From SIG710 sp045596925 (GTDB lineage: Bacteria; Bacillota; Clostridia; Oscillospirales; CAG-272), in assembly GCA_045596925.1 (NCBI GenBank), contig JAZODH010000061.1, positions 1 through 19,254 of the forward strand: a DNA stretch of 19,254 nucleotides, written 5' to 3'. This document shows, one piece after another, positions 12,744 through 19,210 of the stretch (the stretch's first letter is position 1; the number at the start of each line of letters is the position of its first letter). The notes under the pieces were generated by a model. That model saw nothing but the letters and a program-made list of their open reading frames with translations, searched no databases and was not told where the DNA came from. The translations under genes were made by a program, and so were the position numbers.

Positions 12744-14018
12744 ATGAAAACAATCATAAAGATCGCCATTTCGATTCTGCTCGTCTCGGTGCTCCTTGCT
12801 GCCCTCGTCTCCTGCGACGGGGACGACGGCAAGGTCACCGACGGCGACGGTATGATCGGCGACGAGGAAAAAGAGACACGGCTTACCGTTTGGTGCGCCG
12901 AAAACCTGGTGGAGCTGACCAAGAGACAGCTTGATGAATACAACGACGAAAACGATTCAAGGATCAAATTCACCGTCAACCCCGTGGGCGAGGGAGACGC
13001 CGCCACGAACCTGCTCACCGACGTGACCGCAGGCGCCGACGTCTACAGCTTTTCCCAGGACCAGCTTGCAAGGCTGGTCCAGGCGGGGGCCCTTGCGCCC
13101 GTGTCCGACGCTCTGCGCGATAAGGTAAGAGGCGAGCACGACGAAGGCTCGGTGGCTGCCGCCGAGATCGCGGGAACGCTCTACGCCTTCCCCCTCACCT
13201 CCGACAACGGTTACTTTATGTATTACGATAAGCGGGTCATCACCGACCCCTCGGTTCTGACCGACCAGACAAAGCTCATCGAGACGGTGTCGGCGGCAGG
13301 CAAGACTATCGCCTTTGAGCTGCTTGGCTCTCATTGGTACGGCTCCTCTTATTTTCTCGGTGCGGGAGCCGAGTCTGTCTGGGAGACCAACGACCGCGGA
13401 ACCTTTACTTCATACAATGACACCTTCGGCTCGGACAAGGGCATAATCGCCGCCAAGGGCATGGCTGAGCTTGTGGCAAGTCCCGTTTTCGTCGACTCCT
13501 CCTCCGCTTCCTCCTTTACCAGCGGTGCGGCAGTGGTGGTCTCGGGAACCTGGGAATACGAGAGTGCCAAGCAGATCCTGGGTGAAAACCTGGGCTGTGC
13601 ACCTCTGTGGAGCTTTACCGTTGACGGCGAGAGCTACCATCTCGGCTCTTTTTCGGGCAACAAGCTGGTGGGAGTAAAGCCTCAAAGCAACTCTACGAGA
13701 GCAGCGCTTTGCCAGTCTGTGGCGTATTTTCTCTCTGACGAGGACCGACAGGAGGAGAGATTTGAGGAGCTGGGCTGGGGTCCTTCCAACCGTGAGGTAC
13801 AGCAGTCGGAGGAGGTCATGGCAAACGAGGCTCTGACCGCCTTGGCGGCCCAGAACAAGCACGCAACACCTCAGGGACAGTTCCCCAACGCCTGGTGGGA
13901 TACGGGCAAGGCAATCGGCGCGGCATTAAAACAGCTTGGTAAGACCAAGCCCACCACCGAGGATGTGCGCCCTATCCTTGACACCTACACAAAAGGACTT
14001 GAGGAGATAATCAAGTAA
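12744..14018 (+). CDS. Sugar ABC transporter substrate-binding lipoprotein (family 1, MalE-like)
   Basis: A 424-residue lipoprotein: signal peptide 1-23, lipobox with C24 (LAALVSC), an acidic linker to about 40, then a family-1 solute-binding fold. The opening strand LTVWCAENLVELTKRQLDEY, the hinge region AGADVYSFSQDQLARLVQAG (residues around 110-130) and the C-terminal FPNAWWDTGKAIGAALKQLG match maltose/oligosaccharide-binding proteins. The aromatic residues (WY, YY, WW) fit a sugar pocket. ATG 12744 has AAAGGA upstream; frames beginning earlier lack this. It would deliver sugar to the MalF/MalG/MalK proteins encoded further on, but 1.1 kb of repeats separates them. The sugar itself cannot be named. 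Confidence 0.92.
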   Translation: MKTIIKIAISILLVSVLLAALVSCDGDDGKVTDGDGMIGDEEKETRLTVWCAENLVELTKRQLDEYNDENDSRIKFTVNPVGEGDAATNLLTDVTAGADVYSFSQDQLARLVQAGALAPVSDALRDKVRGEHDEGSVAAAEIAGTLYAFPLTSDNGYFMYYDKRVITDPSVLTDQTKLIETVSAAGKTIAFELLGSHWYGSSYFLGAGAESVWETNDRGTFTSYNDTFGSDKGIIAAKGMAELVASPVFVDSSSASSFTSGAAVVVSGTWEYESAKQILGENLGCAPLWSFTVDGESYHLGSFSGNKLVGVKPQSNSTRAALCQSVAYFLSDEDRQEERFEELGWGPSNREVQQSEEVMANEALTALAAQNKHATPQGQFPNAWWDTGKAIGAALKQLGKTKPTTEDVRPILDTYTKGLEEIIK

Positions 14019-14039
14019 GTTTTGCGGGGTGCAAGATAT

Positions 14040-14154
14040 GCGGGGTGCTTTTGAAAAAGCACCCCTGCACCCCGAAAACTTTTATGAAAAAGGAATGGCT
14101 ACGGACATATTGTCCCTACAAACTTAAAAACGATGTCTGGACAACATCGTTTTT
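14040..14154 (+). repeat. Repeat block after the binding-protein gene: 40-base repeat, TAT-loop and CTGAACA-type hairpins
   Basis: 14040-14079 is identical to 7821-7860 (GGGGTGC hairpin). It runs into ACTTTTATGAAAAAGGAAT and the hairpin GGACA-TAT-TGTCC (14103-14115). Then comes AAAAACGATGT-CTGGACA-ACATCGTTTTT (14126-14154), a terminator-shaped hairpin with an A-run and T-run. It should end, fully or partly, transcription of the binding-protein gene. Confidence 0.7.
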
Positions 14155-14211
14155 AAAGGCCATCGGTTGTGGTGCAAGCGAACGACCACCGCCCACCACC
14201 TATGCAAACCA

Positions 14212-14311
14212 GCAAATCCGGTACTGTCGGATTTGCGCCAAGCCCCTTTGAAAAGGGGCCTGGACTCCCCAAACGAATCAGGGAAAACGATGTCTGAACA
14301 ACATCGTTTTC
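14212..14311 (+). repeat. Repeat block: GTACTGT-loop hairpin, CCCCTTTGAAAAGGGG module, CTGAACA hairpin
   Basis: Three modules are joined end to end: GCAAATCCG-GTACTGT-CGGATTTGC (14212-14236), CCAAGCCCCTTTGAAAAGGGG and onward (14238-14277), and GAAAACGATGT-CTGAACA-ACATCGTTTTC (14283-14311). After it, 14349-14399 holds a long imperfect stem (GCAAAATGAAATT with AATTTCACTTTTGC) that seems to be a diverged relative of the 76-base element. Confidence 0.7.
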
Positions 14312-14439
14312 GAGTGCGAATGGGTGTCGCATCCCGCCCGAGCTTTTAGCAAAATGAAATTTCGAGCCTCCGAATGGGGTGAGACAATTTCACTTTTGCG
14401 TGTTGCGAGGGCGAAAGCCTTTCTTCTTTTTGTACTTTG

Positions 14440-14629
14440 GCTACTTTCTTACTGTTTTCTTCTTTCCGCGAAAGAAGAAAAAGAGAAAGTAGCTAAGAAA
14501 AGCCCCTTTGAAAAGGGAACCCCCCAAACTAATCTGGCAAAAACGATGTCTGAACAACATCGTTTTTGAAGGCTCACGGATATCGAACACCCGCTTTTTC
14601 TTTGACGGCAAAAGGCGCAAAGAAAAAGC
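14440..14629 (+). repeat. Repeat block: two pyrimidine/purine hairpins around a module pair
   Basis: A double stem GCTACTTTCT/AGAAAGTAGC and TTTCTTCTTTC/GAAAGAAGAAA (14440-14493) is followed by a shortened CCCCTTTGAAAAGGG module (14500-14532). Next is CAAAAACGATGT-CTGAACA-ACATCGTTTTTG (14538-14568). A 12-base-pair stem GCTTTTTCTTTG/CAAAGAAAAAGC (14593-14629) closes the block. The left half of this last stem recurs inverted near 11137-11165. Confidence 0.65.
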
Positions 14630-14668
14630 TTGGCTAAAAGAAACCTAAACACAAATGAAGCTCATATA

Positions 14669-14809
14669 AGGCTCCCTCCGGGAGGGAGCTGTCGCGCGGT
14701 AGCGTGACTGAGGGAGAACGCGTTGACGTAAAGTCTATTAAATCCCCACACCACGCAGGCTCCTTCCGTCACTCGCAAGCTCGTGCCACCTCCCTCCCGG
14801 AGGGAGGCT
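14669..14809. mobile_element. MITE-like element, about 141 bases
   Basis: The left end AGGCTCCCTCCGGGAGGGAG and the inverted right end AGCCTCCCTCCGGGAGGGAG match at 19 of 20 positions. Inside each end follow TG, a 14-19-base hairpin (TCGCGCGGTAGCGTGA on the left; GCACGAGCTTGCGAGTGAC, inverted, on the right) and GAGGGAG/GGAAGGAG. There is no coding sequence. Elements with this CTCCCTC...GGGAGG plan are common between genes in gut Clostridia. No target-site duplication is obvious. Confidence 0.6.
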
Positions 14810-14905
14810 AACGGACAACGGTGAGCTTGCTCGTTTATGGTCTCCCCTACATCGTGGACGTTAGATCATCACATTGTGGGAAGTATTCTGTACCCGCTCT
14901 TTTTA

Positions 14906-15058
14906 CGGGTCGTCGAGGCGCCGACCCCTACCGGGTATGGTGAAATCGTTCGTTTTTGCGGGACGCCGAGGACGTCGTCCCCTACGGGTATACGAAAAAC
15001 GTGCGATTTACCTTTAACCTGTAGGGGCGACCGCGAACTTGTTCGTTTATGGTCGCCC
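14906..15058 (+). repeat. Three related GGG-stem hairpin repeats before the permease genes
   Basis: R1 GGGTCG...CGACCC (14907-14927) is followed by CTACCGGGTAT. R2 GGGACG...CGTCCC (14960-14981) is followed by CTACGGGTAT. R3 GGGCGACC...GGTCGCCC (15025-15058) has an inner CGAAC/GTTCG. R1 and R2 are direct repeats with a paired T-A to A-T change in the stem. The stretch 14810-15132 holds no gene and no convincing promoter. Confidence 0.6.
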
Positions 15059-15132
15059 GCCACAAAGAATACCACCACCTCTCAAATGCCTCACCCACGA
15101 AAATTCACCCATACCAAAAGGAAAGGATAAAA

Positions 15133-16674
15133 ATGAAAAACCAAAGTACATCGGACTCACTTGAATATTTAAGATACGGCGCGACCCGTCGACTCTTTCA
15201 TAAATTTTATCTTTTCCTTCGGGCGATTCCCCGCGCTCTCCTCGAATTTATCCTTGCCATATGGCAATTTTTGTGCGGGATCGCGCTTTATTTCGTCCGC
15301 GAGACCCGCGACGTCATCGACACCTTCAGAAACGGAGACGGGATCACCCGCACGTCCTTTTTTGTCATGGGATTTTCCTCTCTTGCCAGAGGTCAGATCT
15401 TGCGCGGAATACTTTTTCTCTCTTTTCAGATAATCTTCATTTTTTACACCGCCGTCTGGGGCTGGCGGTGGATAGTGAAACTGTCTTTTCGCGGACTTGA
15501 GGCGACGAAGGTCGTGCCCGGAAGCCCCATCGTCATCGGCGGGGTGGAATATACCGAAAACGTTACCGTCTACGGCGACAACAACCTGCAGATAATGATA
15601 TACGGTGTCCTCTCTCTGCTCTTTGTCCTCTGCTTTCTCTATACCTGGCGGGTAAACGTGCGCCAAAGCAGGCTTTCCCAGGAGCTTCTGGCACAGGGCA
15701 AGCCTCTGAAGCGCGCAAAAGACGACCTGCGAGCCGCCCTTGACAGTCAGTTCCACAAGACCGTCCTTGCCCTGCCCACCTTGGGGATACTCCTTTTTAC
15801 GGTCATTCCTATTATAATCATGGTCATGGTGGCGTTCACCAACTACGACGCAAGTCATACCCCGCCACTAAACCTTTTCCATTGGGTCGGGCTTGACAAT
15901 TTCAATCAGATCTTCACGTGGCAGGGCGGTTCAAAAGCTTTTTCCGCCACCTTTGGCGAGATCCTCACCTGGACCCTCATCTGGGCGTTCTTTGCCACCT
16001 TTACCAATTATTTTCTGGGAATGCTTGTGGCAATAATGATAAACAAAAAGGGGATACGGCTCAAAAAGCTGTGGAGAACTATTCTCGTTCTAACTATTGC
16101 CGTGCCCCAGTTCATCTCTTTGCTCTACGTCTCAAAGCTCTTCGCCGACGAGGGACTGGTCAACCGCTTCCTGCTGGACATGGGCTGGATAGACCGTGCG
16201 ATCCCCTTCTGGACCGACGCGACCCTGGCGCGGATAATGGTGATCTTGGTGAATATCTGGGTGGGAATACCCTATCAGATGCTCATCACCACGGGCGTTC
16301 TCATGAATATCCCCTCCGACCTTTACGAATCGGCACGCATCGACGGCGCAAAGCCCTTTCAGCAGTATATAAAGATAACTCTGCCTTATATGCTTTTCGT
16401 CACTGGTCCCTATCTGCTCACCAACTTTATCGGAAACATGAACAATTTCAACGTCATCTACCTGCTGACCGGCGGCGCGCCCTACACCCAGTCCTTTGCG
16501 GGTGCGGGCAAGACCGACCTGCTCATCACCTGGCTCTACCGTCTGACCGTCACCAACAACGACTATAAGAGAGCGGCGGTCATCGGGATCATGGTGTTTT
16601 TCGTGGTGGCGGTGATCTCTCTTATAGTCTACAACTTCTTGCCGTCTATCAAGAAAGAGGAGGAATTTCAGTAA
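15133..16674 (+). CDS. malF: Sugar ABC transporter permease, MalF type
   Basis: A 513-residue inner-membrane subunit, about the size of enterobacterial MalF and longer than the usual 290-residue sugar permease. The extra N-terminal part (1-208) has hydrophobic segments near 36-55, 91-113 and 153-171 and an outward loop (about 120-150). The core transport domain (209-505) has six segments, the coupling EAA loop YESARIDGAKPFQQYIKITL (398-417) that docks on the ATPase, and TGGAPYTQSF (446-455). The start is ATG 15133 because AAAGGA lies 6 bases upstream. The stop codon touches the ATG of the next permease. It forms the channel with MalG. The substrate is probably a maltodextrin-like oligosaccharide, by family resemblance only. 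Confidence 0.92.
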   Translation: MKNQSTSDSLEYLRYGATRRLFHKFYLFLRAIPRALLEFILAIWQFLCGIALYFVRETRDVIDTFRNGDGITRTSFFVMGFSSLARGQILRGILFLSFQIIFIFYTAVWGWRWIVKLSFRGLEATKVVPGSPIVIGGVEYTENVTVYGDNNLQIMIYGVLSLLFVLCFLYTWRVNVRQSRLSQELLAQGKPLKRAKDDLRAALDSQFHKTVLALPTLGILLFTVIPIIIMVMVAFTNYDASHTPPLNLFHWVGLDNFNQIFTWQGGSKAFSATFGEILTWTLIWAFFATFTNYFLGMLVAIMINKKGIRLKKLWRTILVLTIAVPQFISLLYVSKLFADEGLVNRFLLDMGWIDRAIPFWTDATLARIMVILVNIWVGIPYQMLITTGVLMNIPSDLYESARIDGAKPFQQYIKITLPYMLFVTGPYLLTNFIGNMNNFNVIYLLTGGAPYTQSFAGAGKTDLLITWLYRLTVTNNDYKRAAVIGIMVFFVVAVISLIVYNFLPSIKKEEEFQ

Positions 16675-17526
16675 ATGCGCTCCGCAAAAAACAAAAAAAG
16701 AGCGGTCAACGCCGCTATCTACGCTGTGCTTGCAATAATATGTGTCGTTTGGCTCGTGCCATTTGTGCTGATCCTCCTCCAGTCACTGCGTGCCGAGCCT
16801 TACCGCGGAATGTCGGGCTATATTCTGCCTCGTGTGTGGGGACTGAAAAACTACGCCTACCTTTTTCGCGAGACCTCTTTTCCCGTGTGGTACGGCAACA
16901 CTCTTATAATAGCCCTCGCAAGTGCTCTGCTCCAGACCGCTATGGTCATGCTCACGGGCTACGGGCTTTCGCGCCTGCGCTTTCGTGGGCGGCGTTTTCT
17001 GATGAACGCGATCCTGGTGCTGGGAATGTTCCCCGGATTTCTCACCATGATAATCCTGTACTACGTGCTCAAGAGCGCGGGTATGACCCAGGCGGGAGCT
17101 GTGCCGGGACTGATCCTTGTGTACGTGGCATCGTCCGGCATGGGATATTATGTGGCAAAGGGCTTTCTTGACACCATTCCCCGATCCCTGGACGAGGCGG
17201 CTCGGGTTGACGGCGCAACGAAATTCCAAATATTTTGGCGCGTGACCCTGCCTCTTTCAAAGCCTATCATAATCTACACGATGCTCACCGCGTTCATGGC
17301 GCCCTTCACCGACTATATTTTCGCATCTTACATTGCATTTGGCGAGCCTGCGGGCTACAACGTGGCGGTGGGACTATATTCCTGGCTTCAAAAGGACATG
17401 ATAAGCAGTCATTTCACCGCATTCTGCGCAGGCGGGGTCTGCGTGGCTTTGCCCGTCACTTTGCTGTTTTTGCTTCTCCAGAAATACTACGTTGAAGGAG
17501 TTACGGGCGGCGCGGTAAAAGGCTAA
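16675..17526 (+). CDS. malG: Sugar ABC transporter permease, MalG type
   Basis: A 283-residue inner-membrane subunit with six hydrophobic segments (near 15-36, 75-98, 108-132, 141-160, 197-220, 252-270). The coupling loop is LDEAARVDGATKFQIFWRVT (172-191), the MalG form of the EAA motif. The ATG follows the malF stop codon with no gap (TAAATG), and AGGAGG lies at the end of malF, 11 bases upstream, so the two are translationally linked. It pairs with MalF in the membrane. Its length is typical and it is intact. Confidence 0.93.
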   Translation: MRSAKNKKRAVNAAIYAVLAIICVVWLVPFVLILLQSLRAEPYRGMSGYILPRVWGLKNYAYLFRETSFPVWYGNTLIIALASALLQTAMVMLTGYGLSRLRFRGRRFLMNAILVLGMFPGFLTMIILYYVLKSAGMTQAGAVPGLILVYVASSGMGYYVAKGFLDTIPRSLDEAARVDGATKFQIFWRVTLPLSKPIIIYTMLTAFMAPFTDYIFASYIAFGEPAGYNVAVGLYSWLQKDMISSHFTAFCAGGVCVALPVTLLFLLLQKYYVEGVTGGAVKG

Positions 17527-17554
17527 ATCCAAAGGAAGGACATTTTTCGATCAA

Positions 17555-18679
17555 ATGGCAACAGTCAAGCTTACAAACGTCACAAAGACGTTCGACAAAA
17601 ATATAACCGTGGTGAAGGATTTTTCACTTGAAGTGGCAGACCGTGAGTTCGTGGTCTTCGTGGGGCCGTCGGGCTGTGGAAAATCCACCACTCTGCGAAT
17701 GATCGCGGGACTTGAGGACATATCGGGCGGTACGGTTGAGATAGACGGGCAGGTGGTAAACGACCTGGAGCCGCGAGATCGTGATATTGCCATGGTCTTT
17801 CAGAATTACGCCCTGTACCCCCATCTGACCGTGTTTGAAAACATGGCGTTTTCCCTGCGCCTGCGCAAAGTGCCCCACGATGAGGTCTACCGTCGGGTCA
17901 CAGAGGCGGCGGCAGTGCTGGGCATAACCGAATATCTGACCAGAAAACCCAAAGCCCTGTCGGGAGGTCAGCGTCAGAGAGTTGCCATCGGGCGTGCCAT
18001 GGTCCGTGACTCAAAGGTGTTCCTCATGGACGAGCCTCTGTCGAATCTCGATGCGAAATTGAGAAACCAGATGCGTGCGGAGATCATTCTGCTGCGCAAA
18101 AGGATAAATTCAACCTTTATCTACGTGACACACGACCAGACCGAGGCAATGACCTTAGGCGACAGGATAGTCATAATGCGGGACGGCTACATTCAGCAGG
18201 TGGGAACACCCGAGGAGGTTTTTGACCGACCGAAAAATCTGTTCGTTGCGGGATTTATCGGAGCGCCTCAGATGAATTTCATTCACTGTCCGCTGAAAAA
18301 GGAGGGGGATCGGTATTTCGTCATTCCCTTCGGAGCGAAAATGGAGGTGGGACAGCGAAAGGCAGAGATTTTAGCGCAAAAGGGTATTCAAAGCAGGTCG
18401 GTGATCTTGGGCGTAAGACCCGAACACATCACCGCCGTCGAGGGCGAGCGTCCTTTTGCATTCCGCGCGCGAATAGTAGTGAACGAAATGATGGGAAGCG
18501 AATTCCACCTGCACGCAAAGCCCTCGGACGGCTCGGACATCGTGGTGAGAGTTCCGACTCTTGCCCTGAGCCAGGAGGAACGCAGATCCTTTGACGCGGG
18601 CAACGAGATCGCAGTCACCTTCGGCGGTCAGGCTATGCACCTTTTCGACGACGTGACCGAAGAGAATCTGTGTATGTGA
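17555..18679 (+). CDS. malK: Sugar ABC transporter ATPase, MalK/MsmK/UgpC family
   Basis: A 374-residue ATPase that drives the MalF/MalG channel from the cytoplasmic side. Motifs: Walker A GPSGCGKST (37-45), Q-loop Q83 (VFQNYALYPH), signature LSGGQ (135-139), Walker B VFLMDE with E160, D-loop SNLDAK, switch H193 (VTHDQTEAM). The C-terminal part (about 240-374) is the regulatory TOBE region, with RPEHI near 290. It starts 28 bases after malG; GGAAGG sits unusually far upstream (about 14 bases). Such ATPases often serve several sugar importers, but one inside the operon probably serves this one. Terminator-type repeats follow. Confidence 0.94.
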   Translation: MATVKLTNVTKTFDKNITVVKDFSLEVADREFVVFVGPSGCGKSTTLRMIAGLEDISGGTVEIDGQVVNDLEPRDRDIAMVFQNYALYPHLTVFENMAFSLRLRKVPHDEVYRRVTEAAAVLGITEYLTRKPKALSGGQRQRVAIGRAMVRDSKVFLMDEPLSNLDAKLRNQMRAEIILLRKRINSTFIYVTHDQTEAMTLGDRIVIMRDGYIQQVGTPEEVFDRPKNLFVAGFIGAPQMNFIHCPLKKEGDRYFVIPFGAKMEVGQRKAEILAQKGIQSRSVILGVRPEHITAVEGERPFAFRARIVVNEMMGSEFHLHAKPSDGSDIVVRVPTLALSQEERRSFDAGNEIAVTFGGQAMHLFDDVTEENLCM

Positions 18680-18683
18680 ATTT

Positions 18684-18758
18684 CCAAGCCCCCTTTAAAA
18701 AGGTGGCCGGACCCACCACCAAGCCCCTTTGAAAAGGGGCCTGGACCCCCCAAACTAA
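18684..18758 (+). repeat. Tandem CCCCTTTGAAAAGGGG modules after malK
   Basis: Two copies in a row: a variant (18684-18718, CCAAGCCCCCTTTAAAAAGG, then TGGCCGGACCCACCA) and a standard copy (18719-18758). The variant carries GGTGG/CCACC where the standard copy has GGGG/CCCC. Confidence 0.65.
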
Positions 18759-18763
18759 TATGG

Positions 18764-18794
18764 CAAAAACAATGGCTGAACACCATTGTTTTTG
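18764..18794 (+). terminator. Terminator of the sugar operon, CTGAACA-loop family
   Basis: CAAAAACAATGG-CTGAACA-CCATTGTTTTTG: a 12-base-pair perfect stem with flanking A- and T-runs, 85 bases past the malK stop. The stem differs from other members by paired changes. Confidence 0.75.
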
Positions 18795-18832
18795 AGGGCA
18801 AACGAATGGAATAACAAACCACTGTAAAACCA

Positions 18833-18937
18833 GCAAATCCGGTACTGTCGGATTTGCGGACGGGGTTTTATAGCAAGCGGTCACTAGCGAAAGGAATTTC
18901 GCACACTTGCGAATATTCCTGAGAGCGTGAAGACCGC
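18833..18937 (+). repeat. GTACTGT-loop hairpin plus 76-base structured element, plus-strand copy
   Basis: GCAAATCCG-GTACTGT-CGGATTTGC (18833-18857) is followed by the 76-base element (18862-18937). The element begins GGGGTTTTATAGCA and is closed by GCGGTC/GACCGC, with an inner bulged stem AGGAATTTCGC/GCGAATATTCCT. It is the inverted counterpart of 11362-11466. The stretch 18680-19254 contains no gene that I can support. Confidence 0.6.
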
Positions 18938-18984
18938 TTGCCGCCTTTCTTCTTTTTGCTCTTTCCGTCTACATTCAACCATCT

Positions 18985-19210
18985 CACTTTCTTCTTTCCG
19001 CGAAAGAAGAAAAAGAGAAAGTGGACAAAAGAAATCCGCCGAAAATGACTCCTCAAAAACAAAATCATTTACTTTTACCCCACCTTTTCTAATTTTCTTT
19101 TATAAAGAAAATTAGAACGGGATAACTCTCATAAATCTATTCTCCTTAAAATTACATTTGCGTGTGGATTTTTCCCCTTTCTCTTTTTCTTTTGCGAAGA
19201 AAAAGAGAAA
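18985..19210. repeat. Two pyrimidine/purine hairpins at the right end of the window
   Basis: CACTTTCTTCTTTC-CGC-GAAAGAAG with outer GAAAGTG (18985-19023), and TTTCTCTTTTTCTT/AAGAAAAAGAGAAA (19178-19210, 14 base pairs). Between them, 19024-19177 is AT-rich with a short stem (TTTTCTAATTTTCTTT with AAAGAAAATTAGAA near 19085-19117) and no gene. Confidence 0.55.

Noticed and set aside
14040..15058. Possible CRISPR array
   Set aside because: The repeats are of several unrelated types, are not evenly spaced and are self-complementary. There are no spacers of constant length and no cas genes.
14837..15130. A 97-codon plus-strand frame before malF
   Set aside because: It is composed of the GGG-stem repeats, has no ribosome site and shows no protein-like composition.
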